Shown one piece after another: positions 1 through 9,192 of a stretch of DNA of 48,009 nucleotides (positions within the stretch are counted from its first letter, which is position 1; each line of letters begins with the position of its first letter). The stretch lies in contig JBFWUM010000031.1 of NCBI GenBank assembly GCA_050247255.1, positions 1 through 48,009 of the forward strand, read 5' to 3'. Under the pieces are notes generated by a model. It searched no databases. It worked only from the letters and a program-made list of their open reading frames with translations, and had not been told where the DNA came from. The position numbers were made by a program, and so were the translations under genes. This stretch comes from JBFWUM01 sp050247255 (GTDB lineage: Bacteria; Acidobacteriota; Vicinamibacteria; Vicinamibacterales; UBA2999).

Positions 1-1354
1 CCCGCGCCTTCGGGTCCGTGACCATCGGATACGTGAAGCAGAAGGGCGCCATCTGCTCGCCGCGCGCGTTGTGCGGGATGGGCTGTGTCGGCCACGGGCG
101 TTCGTTCGGCACGTCGGTCGCCGTCGGGACCGGTGTCTCGACGATCGGGTTGAGCGGTTCACCGGTCGCACGATCGAAGATGAACGGCCACCAGACCTTG
201 CCGCTCGTCGCCACGGCCTTGATCGTCTTCCCGTCGCGCGTGACGTCCATCAGCACGGGCGTCGTCATGAAGTCCTGGTCCCAGATCTCGTGGTGGATGC
301 CCTGGAAGAACCACTTCAGCTTCCCGGTCGCGAGGTCGAGCGCGATGATGGCGTTGCTGAACAGGTTGATGCCGTGGCGCGCCGAGCCGTCGAAGTCGGG
401 AGACGGGTTGCCGGCGTTGAAGTAGATGAGGCCGAGCTCGGCGTCGATCGTCGGCGGCGTCCACACGCCGCCGCCGGCGCGGGCGCCGCCCTTCCACGTG
501 TCCTTCGCGATCTCCCAGCCATCGTCGCCGGGCCGCTGCGGGATCGTGTTGAAGACCCACTTCATCCGCCCCGTCGTGCCGTCGACGGCCATCATGAATC
601 CACCCGGCGTGTGGGCGTCGCCGAAGCCGGTGCCCATGTAGAGCGTGCCGGCGTGATAGACGGCCGCGCCGGTCAGTTCGAAGCCGAGGCGCGTGGCGTC
701 GACGTCCGCCGGGTACAGGTCCGGGTACTTGAAGTGCAGCGCCTCGCCGACGATGTTGAGCAGACCACCCTTGCCGAACGACTCGACGAGCTTGCCGCTC
801 TTCGCGTCCAGCGCGTACACCCGATGCGGCCCGTGCGCGTAGATGCGGCCGTCGCCGTACGCCGGCCCGCGCTGGCGGACCTCCCCGACGAACGGCGGCA
901 TCGCGAAGTGCCACACGACGGCACCCGTGGCCGCGTTGAGGGCGTACACGTTCGAGCCGGAGTGCACGTACATCACGCCGTCGACAGCGATCGGCGTCTG
1001 CTGAAACAGGCTGTTGCGCCCGCCGAGCACGGTCGAGCCCGCGGCTTCGTCGGGCAGGCCGAACGTCCCCGCTACGACGGACGGCTTGAACGACCACTTC
1101 TGCGTGACCGCGGCGGCGTTGGCCGCCGTGATCTCGGACGCGTCCACATAGCGGGCGCTGCGGAGGTCGTGGTGATGGAGCGGCCAGTCGCGTGACGTGG
1201 CGCGGTTGACGGTCGGCGCGGGCTGGCCGTGGGTCGTCCTCGCCGCGGTCTGCTGCGCCACCAGCGCCACGGGAACGCCGGCGAGCCACACTGCGGCCAA
1301 TCCGGCGCCCACACCGAGCACCGCCACTACGAACCGTCTGCTCCACGCGGTCAT
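1..1354 (-). CDS. PQQ-dependent quinoprotein dehydrogenase (3' end beyond window)
   Basis: The first 451 residues of a periplasmic PQQ-binding eight-bladed propeller dehydrogenase are visible; the C-terminus lies outside the window. An ATG at 1354 is preceded by an AAAGGGTGA-type ribosome site. A signal peptide follows, with a hydrophobic core at about residues 8-30 ending near ALVAQQ. Next comes the usual start of the mature protein (DWPLHHHDLRSARY). Propeller repeats with the tryptophan-docking pattern are visible (VYALNAATGAVVWHF, YALDAKSGKLVESFGKGG, VDGTTGRMKWVFN). The EIWDQDF stretch near residue 365 matches the WDxD region by the cofactor in this family. The natural substrate, an alcohol or a sugar, cannot be read from the sequence. 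No haem-binding CxxCH is seen in the visible part. It is transcribed away from the plus-strand genes that follow. Confidence 0.9.
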   Translation of the reverse strand, partial: MTAWSRRFVVAVLGVGAGLAAVWLAGVPVALVAQQTAARTTHGQPAPTVNRATSRDWPLHHHDLRSARYVDASEITAANAAAVTQKWSFKPSVVAGTFGLPDEAAGSTVLGGRNSLFQQTPIAVDGVMYVHSGSNVYALNAATGAVVWHFAMPPFVGEVRQRGPAYGDGRIYAHGPHRVYALDAKSGKLVESFGKGGLLNIVGEALHFKYPDLYPADVDATRLGFELTGAAVYHAGTLYMGTGFGDAHTPGGFMMAVDGTTGRMKWVFNTIPQRPGDDGWEIAKDTWKGGARAGGGVWTPPTIDAELGLIYFNAGNPSPDFDGSARHGINLFSNAIIALDLATGKLKWFFQGIHHEIWDQDFMTTPVLMDVTRDGKTIKAVATSGKVWWPFIFDRATGEPLNPIVETPVPTATDVPNERPWPTQPIPHNARGEQMAPFCFTYPMVTDPKAR

Positions 1355-1662
1355 GCGATCACCCTTTCCCTGCCCCGTCGTCACCGGGCGCGCGATTGTA
1401 GTGGACGCCTGGCCGGCCGGGATTCAGGTGTCGCACGGGGAACCGCTCGTGGACACGGGCGAGGGCCTGCGGCACAATCCGCCCCCGCGGATGACGGACC
1501 GGCTGCAGGCCTGAGGGCGTGTGCCCTGAGACGTTCGGAGTCCAATTTGGTGCGAGTTGCGCGACAGGGCGCGACGTACCGTTCTCCGGCCGACAGCGCC
1601 GAACGGGAACCGGCGCACCGGCCACTACGCAGTCCCGGAGCTCGCTCCGGCAGGGAGGAACG
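1355..1662. other. Divergent intergenic region
   Basis: This 308-base stretch separates the minus-strand quinoprotein gene from the plus-strand VOC gene and presumably holds both promoters. A TACAAT hexamer, close to the -10 consensus, is readable on the minus strand at about 1393-1398, without a convincing -35. A GGGAGGAA ribosome site sits just before the VOC start. No convincing gene, RNA or repeat was seen here. The reading frames that cross it have no family resemblance. Confidence 0.5.
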
Positions 1663-2202
1663 ATGACGTTCATGAACACGTCGGCGCTCGCATGCGGAAC
1701 GCTTCTGCTCGGCTTCACGCTCGGCCTGCAGGCCGGAGGCACCCAGACGGCCGAGGACAAGCCGATCCAGGTGGCCAGCGTGAACCACATCAGCGTGTTC
1801 GTGAAGAACGTCGAGAAGGCGGCGCAGTGGCACAAGGAGTTGCTCGGCACGGAGTTGCCGAAGATCACGGACCTCCCGAAGGCGCCGATCTATCCGAAAG
1901 AGCTGAACTGGAACCCGAACTCCCGCCCGCGCTACACGCACATCCCGCTGCAGAACGCGCGGATCGAACTGCAGGAACCCGCCGGCGGCGATCCGAATCG
2001 GTGGCAGGAGTACATCGACAAGCACGGGCAGGGCCTCGAGCACCTGGGGTTCGCCGTGGCGGACGTCAAAGCGGCGAAGGAGCGATTCCTCCGCGCGGGC
2101 GGCAAGCTCATCATGGGTGGCTGTGAGGGCTGCACGGCTCACGTCGACATGCGCGAGACGCTGGGCTATATCGTCGAGCTGCAGCCGGCCCCGAAACAGT
2201 AG
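1663..2202 (+). CDS. Secreted VOC/glyoxalase-fold protein
   Basis: This 179-residue protein has an N-terminal signal peptide (hydrophobic core at about residues 7-24) followed by one vicinal-oxygen-chelate domain. Family-like segments are ASVNHISVFVKNVEKAAQWH near residue 38, RIELQEPAGGD in the middle, and LEHLGFAVADVKAAKERF followed by YIVELQPA at the end. The ATG at 1663 is chosen over upstream in-frame starts because GGGAGGAA lies 6 bases before it and a signal peptide starts there. VOC enzymes usually bind a metal through His/Glu side chains; candidates are the two VNH/LEH histidines and ELQ glutamates. The substrate is unknown. Exported VOC proteins are less common than cytosolic ones. 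It probably forms an operon with the cytochrome fusion gene 30 bases downstream. Confidence 0.8.
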   Translation: MTFMNTSALACGTLLLGFTLGLQAGGTQTAEDKPIQVASVNHISVFVKNVEKAAQWHKELLGTELPKITDLPKAPIYPKELNWNPNSRPRYTHIPLQNARIELQEPAGGDPNRWQEYIDKHGQGLEHLGFAVADVKAAKERFLRAGGKLIMGGCEGCTAHVDMRETLGYIVELQPAPKQ

Positions 2203-2232
2203 CCGCGTGCGTCACATTCACGAGGAGAGACG

Positions 2233-3333
2233 ATGACGGGCATCCGCGCGGCACTCGCCATGTGCACACTCGCCGCCGCTGGCGCGCTGACGCTGGCACA
2301 ACCGCTGGCCCAGGCGCCCGCGCCGGCGTCCGCACCGCCTGCGCGCGCGAAGGTCAACCCGCCGCCGGGACCGGGCTACTACACCGAGGCCCAGGCCGCG
2401 CGCGGCAAGGCGAAGTTCGAGAAGGAGTGCAGCGACTGTCACTCCGTCGATCCGAAGAAGCCGCCGCGCGTCACCTACGGCGGCAACCTGTCGAGCGGCT
2501 TCCGGTCGATCGCGGAGGCCCGCTACAACAACAGGCCCCGGTATCCGAGCGTCTACTACTACTGGAAGCGGATGGAGAGCGAGCCGGGCGACAACGTCGA
2601 CCGCGTCTCCCCGAAGGACAAGCTCGACGTCGTCGCCTACCTGCTGCAGCAGAACGGCTTTCCTCCGGGCCCGAAGGAGCTCGTCGCCGACGAGAACGCG
2701 ATGCGGGGCATGTATCTCGACCCGGGTCCGGGCTTCGAGTGGCTCTTCAACGGCCGGGATCTGACGGGATGGGGCTTCGTGGCGGGTCACAACTGCGAGC
2801 CGAAGCCCGCCGGTTGCGGCGAAACGAATCCGTTCCCCGAGGTGCAGGCGAAGAACGGCGAGATCCTCGTCGCGGGCAAGCGCCACACGCTGGCCTACAC
2901 GGAGCGCAAGTTCCGCAACTACACGCTGCAGCTGGAGCAGCGCTACAACAAGCCCTGGAATGACAACCCGGATCTCTTTCCGGTCAACGGGGGCGTCGTC
3001 ATCTACATGAGCAACGTCCGGCACTGGCCGGCCCGGTACGGGCTCGTCGACGGCCGCTGGTACGATTTCATGCACATCCAGGGGTCGGCGCCCGACGGCA
3101 AGAGCCTGCGCAACACCTACGACGACGACGTACGGAAGCGGCATCTCCGCGGCCCGAACGAGTGGCAGGATATCGAGATCGTCGCGAGAAACGGCGGCCT
3201 CAAGGCCTACCTGAACGGCGTGCTGATCTCGACGGTCGAGGACGGGCAGCTCACCGAACCCACCTCACTGGGATTCCAGTTGCAGGTCGTGGAAACCCGC
3301 ATCCGGCACATGCGCATCAAAGTCGACGACTAG
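2233..3333 (+). CDS. Cytochrome c / DUF1080 (3-keto-disaccharide hydrolase-like) fusion protein
   Basis: This 366-residue exported protein has a signal peptide (residues 1-23). It is followed by a class I cytochrome c domain with the haem motif CSDCH at residues 66-70 and a long spacer to about residue 155. From about residue 170 there is a DUF1080 concanavalin-like domain, recognisable by FEWLFNGRDLTGW, a GEILVAGKRHTLAYTE strand, GGVVIYMSN and EWQDIEIVARNGGLKAYLNG. DUF1080 includes 3-keto-glycoside hydrolases. Fusion to a haem domain suggests an electron-transfer step coupled to carbohydrate handling, possibly with the quinoprotein upstream; this is inference. GAGGAGAG lies just before the ATG. 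Confidence 0.85.
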   Translation: MTGIRAALAMCTLAAAGALTLAQPLAQAPAPASAPPARAKVNPPPGPGYYTEAQAARGKAKFEKECSDCHSVDPKKPPRVTYGGNLSSGFRSIAEARYNNRPRYPSVYYYWKRMESEPGDNVDRVSPKDKLDVVAYLLQQNGFPPGPKELVADENAMRGMYLDPGPGFEWLFNGRDLTGWGFVAGHNCEPKPAGCGETNPFPEVQAKNGEILVAGKRHTLAYTERKFRNYTLQLEQRYNKPWNDNPDLFPVNGGVVIYMSNVRHWPARYGLVDGRWYDFMHIQGSAPDGKSLRNTYDDDVRKRHLRGPNEWQDIEIVARNGGLKAYLNGVLISTVEDGQLTEPTSLGFQLQVVETRIRHMRIKVDD

Positions 3334-3498
3334 TTCCCCGGCGTCCGCCGCGCCTGTGCGACAAGCTGAGTCAGGGCCGGCGGCAACCTTCGCGTTCGCA
3401 GGGGCGTAGTTCCCTTATAGATTGTTTCTGATTGTCGCAGGCTGCCGGCTCGCGGTCGGCCTGCTCCTGTGTACGCGCACGTCGAGGTGAGTGTTCTG

Positions 3499-5769
3499 AT
3501 GCGTCTGCTCCGCACGGTGTCCTTCCTGCTCGCGCTCGGGTCTGCCGGCGTGGCCGCCGGTCAGACGCCTCCACCTACCCCTGGTGTCGACGTCAACGGG
3601 CGGCACATCTTCGGGCCGCCGCCGCCGGCGTTGCCGGCGGTCCAGACGCGCGACGACGTCACGACGCTCACGACCATCAGAGCCTTCCGCGCCCCGGCGG
3701 ACTTTGTCTTTGACGGCAAGCTCAACGAAGCGCACTACCGCGAGACGCCGCCCATCACGGGCTTCTACCAGGTGCTGCCCGACAACGGGAAGCCGGCAAC
3801 GGAGAAGACCGAGGTCTGGATCACCTTCGATCAGAAGAACGTGTACGTCAGCGCGCGGCTGTGGGTGAACGATCCGAAGACGCTGATCGCCAACGAGCTC
3901 AGGCGCGACCGCGCCCGGCAGAACGACGACTTCGCCGTGGCGTTCGATACCTTCTACGACCGCCAGACCGGCTTCCTGTTCTACACGACGCCGATCGGCG
4001 CGCTCGGCGACTGTCAGGTCGGCGAGGCACCGGGCGCCACCAACTGCGACTACAACGGCGTGTGGGACGTGCGGACGGGCCGCTTCGACGGCGGCTGGAC
4101 GGTCGAGTTCAAGATTCCGTTCAAGACGATCCGCTACCAGCCCGGCCGTGATCAGGTCTGGGGCGTCAACTTCCGCCGCACGATCCGCTACCGCAACGAG
4201 ACGACGTTCCTGACGCGCATGCCCGTCGCGTTCGGCGGCGGCGCGATCGGCCGCGTGTCCTACGCGGGCACGGTCGTCGGCATCGAAGCACCCGAGGGCA
4301 GCCGGAACTTCGACGTCAAGCCGTACGGCATCTCCCGCCTCACGAGCGACAACACGGTGAATCCGCGTCTCAGCAACGACGTCACGGGCGACTTCGGCCT
4401 CGACGTGAAGTACGGGCTCACGCAGAACCTGAACGCGGACCTGACCTACAACACGGACTTCGCGCAGGTCGAGGCCGACGACCAGCAGGTGAACCTGACC
4501 CGCTTCAATCAGGCCTTCCCTGAGAAGCGCGACTTCTTCCTCGAAGGATCCGGCATCTTCTCCCAGGCCGGTGGCGGCGCGCCGCTCTTCTTCAGCCGCC
4601 AGGTCGGCCTCAGCCCCACGGGCCGCGACATCCCGATCCTCGCGGGCGCACGCGTCACGGGCAAGGTGGGCCGGAACCTGATCGGCGCGTTGAACATCAC
4701 GTCAAAAGAAGATCCTGCGATCAACGTGCCGCAGACCAACTTCACCGTGCTGCGCATCAAGCGCGACATCCTCAAGCGCAGCACGATCGGCGCGATCTAC
4801 ACCGGCCGTTCGCAGTCGGCCCTGCGGCCTGGGCAGTCGAGCCACGCGTACGGCCTCGACACCGGCCTCAACCTCTTCGACAACCTGTCCGTCGACGGCT
4901 TCTACGCACTGGCGGACACGCCGGCGTTCACCGACACGAAGCAGAGCTACGGCGGCGGCATCGGCTTCACGCCGGACAACTGGGGCCTGACCTTGCGGCA
5001 CTTGTTCATCGACGACGACTACGCCCCGGAAGTCGGCTTCGTCCGGCGCGACAACATGCGCCAGACCACGGCAACGGCGCGCATCAGCCGGCGCCCGAAG
5101 AGCACGACGTTCCGTCGCTGGTCGGTCACCGGGTCGTTCGACTACATCTTCAACGACACCGCGAACATCCGGGAGACGTCGGACGACACGGCGACGTTCA
5201 ACCTCGAGATGCACAGCTCCGACGTCCTGAACGTGGAGGTCAACCGCGGCTACGACTATCTGCTGCGGCCGTTCCGCATCGCGCCGAACGTCACCGTGCC
5301 GGTGGGCGGCTACGACACGAAGACCGTGCGCACGTCGTACACGGTCGGCCCGCAGAAGCGGTACAACTTCGTCGCCAGCTACGACTACGGCGGCCTCTAC
5401 GGCGGCGACCAGCACGTGTTCGGCATCAACACGGCGCGGCTGGCCATCACGCCGAAGCTGGCCGTGGAGCCCGCGATCACGTTCAACTGGATCGACCTGC
5501 CCTGGGGGTCGTTCACGACGAAGCTGATCCGCACGCGCACGACCTACACGTTCACGCCGCGCATCTTCGCCAGCGCGTTCGTCCAGTACAACTCGACGAA
5601 CAGCACGTTCAGCACGAACCTCCGCCTGCGGTGGGAATACGAGCCTGGCAGCGAGTTCTTCGTCGTCTTCACGCAGGACCAGAACATGAACCCGCTGACG
5701 CCGAGCCTGTCGTCGGAGATGCTCAACAAGGCATTCGTGTTCAAGTTCAACAAGCTGTTCCGCTTCTAG
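3499..5769 (+). CDS. DUF5916 outer-membrane protein with CBM9-like N-terminal domain
   Basis: This 756-residue protein has a signal peptide ending near VAAGQ. A family-9 carbohydrate-binding-like beta-sandwich follows (about residues 60-240; DFVFDGKLNEAHYRETPPI, EKTEVWITFDQKNVYVSARLW, GWTVEFKIPFKTIRY). The long C-terminal DUF5916 region shows alternating beta strands and the family stretch LTRFNQAFPEKRDFFLEGSG, and ends in KLFRF, a terminal aromatic typical of outer-membrane barrels. The ATG at 3499 is preferred over a GTG 30 bases upstream because GAGGTGAG lies in front of it and the signal peptide begins there. Such proteins are abundant in Acidobacteriota and Bacteroidota; their function is not established. 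Transport or binding of a polymer is a guess. Confidence 0.85.
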   Translation: MRLLRTVSFLLALGSAGVAAGQTPPPTPGVDVNGRHIFGPPPPALPAVQTRDDVTTLTTIRAFRAPADFVFDGKLNEAHYRETPPITGFYQVLPDNGKPATEKTEVWITFDQKNVYVSARLWVNDPKTLIANELRRDRARQNDDFAVAFDTFYDRQTGFLFYTTPIGALGDCQVGEAPGATNCDYNGVWDVRTGRFDGGWTVEFKIPFKTIRYQPGRDQVWGVNFRRTIRYRNETTFLTRMPVAFGGGAIGRVSYAGTVVGIEAPEGSRNFDVKPYGISRLTSDNTVNPRLSNDVTGDFGLDVKYGLTQNLNADLTYNTDFAQVEADDQQVNLTRFNQAFPEKRDFFLEGSGIFSQAGGGAPLFFSRQVGLSPTGRDIPILAGARVTGKVGRNLIGALNITSKEDPAINVPQTNFTVLRIKRDILKRSTIGAIYTGRSQSALRPGQSSHAYGLDTGLNLFDNLSVDGFYALADTPAFTDTKQSYGGGIGFTPDNWGLTLRHLFIDDDYAPEVGFVRRDNMRQTTATARISRRPKSTTFRRWSVTGSFDYIFNDTANIRETSDDTATFNLEMHSSDVLNVEVNRGYDYLLRPFRIAPNVTVPVGGYDTKTVRTSYTVGPQKRYNFVASYDYGGLYGGDQHVFGINTARLAITPKLAVEPAITFNWIDLPWGSFTTKLIRTRTTYTFTPRIFASAFVQYNSTNSTFSTNLRLRWEYEPGSEFFVVFTQDQNMNPLTPSLSSEMLNKAFVFKFNKLFRF

Positions 5770-5859
5770 CGGGGTCGTCTCGTCCACAGCCCTGACGCTG
5801 CTGGTACGCTCGGTGCTCTACAGCCTGGTCGCCGGGAATCGGCGCGAGGCACGCCAGTC

Positions 5860-6474
5860 ATGGGATCACACGCACACTGGAACACCGTCTACACCACAAA
5901 GGGCGAGCGCGAGGTCAGCTGGTTTGAGCCGGAGAGTTCGTGTTCCCTGCAGCTGATCGACGCGGCTGGCGTCACCCCCCGCGCATGCGTGATCGACGTC
6001 GGTGGCGGTGACTCCCACCTGGCGGATGCCCTGCTGGAGCGGGGCTTCGGCTGTCTGGCCGTCCTCGACATTTCCGGCGCGGCGCTTCGGCGGGCTCAGG
6101 ATCGGCTCGGCGCACAGGCCTCAGGGGTGACGTGGATCGAGGCGGACGTCACCCGGGAGTGGTCCTGGCGCCCCGTCGATGTGTGGCACGACCGAGCGGT
6201 GTTTCATTTCCTGACGGCGCCTGCCGATCGGGACGCCTATCGGCGCCACTTGCTCGACACCCTGAAGGTGGACGGCACCGCCATCATCGCCACCTTCGCG
6301 CTCGACGGTCCCGAGAAGTGCAGCGGACTGCCGGTCTCGCGGTACTCGCCGGCGTTGCTGGCCGCGGAACTCGGAGACTCCCTGGAGCTCATCGAGACGA
6401 TGGCACACGTCCACGCCACACCATGGGGCGCCACGCAGTCGTTTCAGTACAGCCGGTTCCGGCGGATCGCCTGA
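5860..6474 (+). CDS. Class I SAM-dependent methyltransferase
   Basis: This 204-residue cytosolic protein has the small-molecule methyltransferase opening HWNTVYTTKGEREVSWFE. Motif I is VIDVGGGDSHLAD (residues about 44-56), motif II the acidic LAVLDIS, and there is a WIEADVTRE segment and a WHDRAVFHFLT motif IV. It resembles thiopurine/tellurite-type methyltransferases in size and start. The substrate is unknown. No signal peptide or membrane segment is visible. It stands alone between the DUF5916 gene and the convergent DsrE gene. Confidence 0.85.
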   Translation: MGSHAHWNTVYTTKGEREVSWFEPESSCSLQLIDAAGVTPRACVIDVGGGDSHLADALLERGFGCLAVLDISGAALRRAQDRLGAQASGVTWIEADVTREWSWRPVDVWHDRAVFHFLTAPADRDAYRRHLLDTLKVDGTAIIATFALDGPEKCSGLPVSRYSPALLAAELGDSLELIETMAHVHATPWGATQSFQYSRFRRIA

Positions 6475-6503
6475 CCAGCCTCACACCGGTCGAACAGCAC
6501 CTT

Positions 6504-6534
6504 GCCTGGGTGCCAGTCCACCCGCCGCCCAGGC
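6504..6534. terminator. Possible bidirectional hairpin between convergent genes
   Basis: A 7-base inverted repeat, GCCTGGG at 6504-6510 and CCCAGGC at 6528-6534, lies in the 72-base gap between the converging methyltransferase and DsrE genes. There is no T-tract and the loop is long (17 bases), so this is weak evidence for a terminator. Confidence 0.25.
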
Positions 6535-6546
6535 TCAGGCGATGAA

Positions 6547-6900
6547 TCAGAAGACCAGCGTGCGGTCGGCCCACTGCACCCAGTCCGTCAACTGCTCGAG
6601 CGTGCTGCGATGGGTGGCCTCGGACAGTTCGGCATCCCCGATCCCGCGCGCGTCCAGGCAGGTGCCGCAGACGCCGATCTCGCCACCATTGCGCGCCAGC
6701 ACGCGGACCATCACGTCGACGTTGTAGTAGCCCTGTGGTACCTTCTGGCCGGATTTGGCGGCGCTTGCCGCGTCGCCGATGAGGAACAGCTTGACCTCTT
6801 CGCCTTCCCGTCTCGCGAGCGATGCCGCGAGGCGCAGGCCGTTGTAGTCGCGCTCCGTTCCGTACGGCGGATCGTTGAGGATGAACAGCGTCTTCGCCAT
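6547..6900 (-). CDS. DsrE/DsrF-family sulfur-relay-like protein
   Basis: This 117-residue protein has the DsrE/YchN fold pattern: MAKTLFILNDPPYGTERDYNGLRLA at the start, EVKLFLIGDAASAAKSGQ, then GGEIGVCGTCLDARG. The CxxC within GVCGTC corresponds to the conserved cysteine position that carries sulfur in this family. The ATG at 6900 is chosen because the domain starts exactly there; the upstream extension to 6960 looks non-coding. The partner and pathway are unknown. It is divergent from the methyltransferase at 7002. Confidence 0.85.
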   Translation of the reverse strand: MAKTLFILNDPPYGTERDYNGLRLAASLARREGEEVKLFLIGDAASAAKSGQKVPQGYYNVDVMVRVLARNGGEIGVCGTCLDARGIGDAELSEATHRSTLEQLTDWVQWADRTLVF

Positions 6901-7001
6901 GTGTCTAACCCCTTTTTCTAACTGCCGTCCGCGGGCGCGCCAGTCCGCAACGCCCGGCATCGCGACCGACGGTGGCGGACACGGTGGGCATGGTACCAGT
7001 C

Positions 7002-7613
7002 ATGAGTTTCTACACCGACCGCATCCTGCCGCACCTCATACAGCTTTCGATGCAGCAGGAGCCGCTCACGGCGTATCGCCGGCGCGTGGTGCCTGGCGCC
7101 GAAGGCCGCGTGCTTGAGATCGGCGTCGGCTCCGGGCTCAACCTACCGCTCTACAGGGCCGCAACCACCGTGACCGGCCTCGACCCCTCTCCACGCCTGC
7201 TGGCCATGGCTCGTGAGGCCTCGCGCCGTGCATCCGCGGAGGTCGAGCTGCTCCTGGGAACCGCCGAGGCCATCCCGGTGGACGACTGCAGTATCGATAC
7301 CGTCGTCACTACCTGGACGCTGTGCTCGATCCCGGACGCGCAGCGCGCGCTGGAAGAGATACGCCGGGTGCTGAAACCCGGTGGCCGCGTCCTGTTCGTG
7401 GAACATGGACGCGCGCCAGACGCACGGGTGCGCCGCTGGCAGGATCGGATCACGCCCGTCTGGAAGCACATCGGTGGCGGCTGCCATCTCAATCGACCGA
7501 TTCCGGACCTGTTCGAGGGTGCGGGGTTCCGCATCGAACGCATCGAGGCCGGCTACATGCCGGGGCCGAAACCGATGACGTTCACGTATGAGGGCGCCGC
7601 GAGCATCAGATGA
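7002..7613 (+). CDS. Class I SAM-dependent methyltransferase, UbiE/PmtA-like
   Basis: The protein is 203 residues from ATG 7002. It shows motif I VLEIGVGSGLNLPLY, TVTGLDPSPRLLAMA (motif II), the segment GTAEAIPVDDCSIDTVVTTWTLC, and LKPGGRVLFVEHGRAPD. This layout is that of small UbiE/COQ5-like methyltransferases, some of which act on phosphatidylethanolamine. RWQDRITPVWKHIGGGCHLNRP is typical of this subgroup. ATG 6990 or GTG 6972 are alternative starts with little added sequence. It converges with cusB copy A, leaving only 7 bases between the genes. Confidence 0.85.
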   Translation: MSFYTDRILPHLIQLSMQQEPLTAYRRRVVPGAEGRVLEIGVGSGLNLPLYRAATTVTGLDPSPRLLAMAREASRRASAEVELLLGTAEAIPVDDCSIDTVVTTWTLCSIPDAQRALEEIRRVLKPGGRVLFVEHGRAPDARVRRWQDRITPVWKHIGGGCHLNRPIPDLFEGAGFRIERIEAGYMPGPKPMTFTYEGAASIR

Positions 7614-7620
7614 CGGTGCC

Positions 7621-9192
7621 TCACTGAACGACCACGGCGCCCGTGAACATGCGGACGCCGCACGTGAAGGTCACCTCGCCGGCCGACGGCGGGAGCGCGA
7701 TCGTCACGGGCTGTCCGAGCGGGAGCGCCCGGCGAATCCCGAGAGCGGGGAACACGACCTCCGTCGCGCAGGTCTCCTCCACCGTCCGCGTGAACACTAG
7801 GTTCACCACCGCCCCCTTCGGCACAGACACGCGACTCGGCTCGAAGCCCGTGGCCGTGACGGCAACCTGAATCATCTGCGCCGATTCGGGCCTGGCGGCA
7901 GCAGGCGTCGACGCCGCCGACGGCATGCCCGGCACGGTCGCCGCACCCGATGCAGCCGCGGCGGCCGGCCCGGGCCGCAGCCCCAGCCGCTCGATCTCGG
8001 CCCTGAGAAAGAAGCCGCCCGCGGTGACCACCGCCTCGCCGACGGCAAGCCCGCTGGTCACCGGAACGTCGTCGCCACTGGCGGGCCCCACCTGGACCTC
8101 GCGTTCGACGAACACCCCGGCTTCACCCTGTGCCGGCACGTAGACCACGTGCCGCGCGCCGATCGTCTGCACGGCTGATTTCGGCACCACCACGGACTCG
8201 GCGGCCGACGGCCGGTCGATGCGGACATCGGCGAACATGCCGAGGCGCAAACGCCCGGACGGGTTCGGCACCTGGACCCGCACGCGGGCCGTGCGGGTGT
8301 CCGCGCGCATCTCGGGGTCGATGTACGTCACGCGGCCGGTGATCGTCGTGTCCGGATACGCACCAGCCGTCACGTGCGCGGTCTGGCCCACGTGCACGGC
8401 CGCGAGGTCCCGTTCGTACACATCAGCCACGACCCAGACGGATGACAGGTCACTGATGGTGAACAGCCCCATGGCCGGGTCCACGTTCTGGCCCTGGTTC
8501 ACGGCGCGCACGGTCACGACACCGGCCGATGGCGCGCGTACCACGAACGTCGATGCCGCGGCTTCGTCTCCCTCCCCTGCCCCGAGCAGCGCCAACCGCG
8601 CCTTCGCGGCCTCCACACCGGCCGTCTGCGAGGCGTGCTGGGCGTGTGCCTGTTCCAGTTCCTGCTGGCTGGCCGCGCCGATCTCGCGCAGGCGCTGCAG
8701 CCGCCGCAGTTCGCGGTCGTGCGCATCCAGCATCGCCAGCGCGGAGACGTGCCGCTCGCGCACCTCGGCCACCTCGGGGCTGTACACGCGCGCCAGCACC
8801 TGCCCCGGGCGCACGGTGGCCCCGAGCTCAACAGCCACGGCCTCGACCCGGCCACTCACCAGCGGCGTCACGATGGTCTGTCGGTAGGTGTCGGCCGTCA
8901 CGATTCCCGGTACGCGCAGCACCGTCGAAACGGTCTGACGCCCGACCGGCGCGGTCGCGATGGCCGCGCGGGCACGCATCTCGGCGGTCAGCGTGACCCT
9001 GACTTCCGCGGCGGGCGCCGCCGCCGCAACGCCTGCCTGTGCCGGCGGGTCCCGATCGGCGGCCGGCATGGCCGGGGGCGCGGAGGAAGCGCGCCAGCGC
9101 ATGGCAACCACCCCCACGGCAGCACCGGCGGCTATCAGCCCCAGCGCCACCGCGGCGGCGCCACGTCGGTTGAGCACTACGGGACCCGTCAT
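7621..9192 (-). CDS. cusB: CusB-type periplasmic adaptor with C-terminal cupredoxin-like domain (copy A)
   Basis: This 523-residue membrane-fusion protein belongs to a copper/silver RND efflux pump. An N-terminal membrane anchor lies at about residues 8-30. Lipoyl-like and hairpin regions follow (RVYSPEVAEVRERHVSALAM, QQELEQAHAQHASQTAGVEAAK), then the beta-barrel stretch ISDLSSVWVVADVYERDLAAV and YIDPEMRADTRTARVRVQVP. After about residue 440 there is an extra domain not present in E. coli CusB. It reads VTATGFEPSRVSVPKGAVV, EETCATEVVFPALGIRRALP and ends FTCGVRMFTGAVVVQ, a cupredoxin_1-like fold with candidate copper ligands C511 and M515 plus the earlier Cys. Its start overlaps the cusC stop by 4 bases (ATGA), so translation is probably coupled. 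Confidence 0.92.
   Translation of the reverse strand: MTGPVVLNRRGAAAVALGLIAAGAAVGVVAMRWRASSAPPAMPAADRDPPAQAGVAAAAPAAEVRVTLTAEMRARAAIATAPVGRQTVSTVLRVPGIVTADTYRQTIVTPLVSGRVEAVAVELGATVRPGQVLARVYSPEVAEVRERHVSALAMLDAHDRELRRLQRLREIGAASQQELEQAHAQHASQTAGVEAAKARLALLGAGEGDEAAASTFVVRAPSAGVVTVRAVNQGQNVDPAMGLFTISDLSSVWVVADVYERDLAAVHVGQTAHVTAGAYPDTTITGRVTYIDPEMRADTRTARVRVQVPNPSGRLRLGMFADVRIDRPSAAESVVVPKSAVQTIGARHVVYVPAQGEAGVFVEREVQVGPASGDDVPVTSGLAVGEAVVTAGGFFLRAEIERLGLRPGPAAAAASGAATVPGMPSAASTPAAARPESAQMIQVAVTATGFEPSRVSVPKGAVVNLVFTRTVEETCATEVVFPALGIRRALPLGQPVTIALPPSAGEVTFTCGVRMFTGAVVVQ

Noticed and set aside
71..1346. Open frames on both strands inside the quinoprotein gene.
   Set aside because: The partial PQQ dehydrogenase frame, which runs off the window edge, explains the region with clear propeller motifs.
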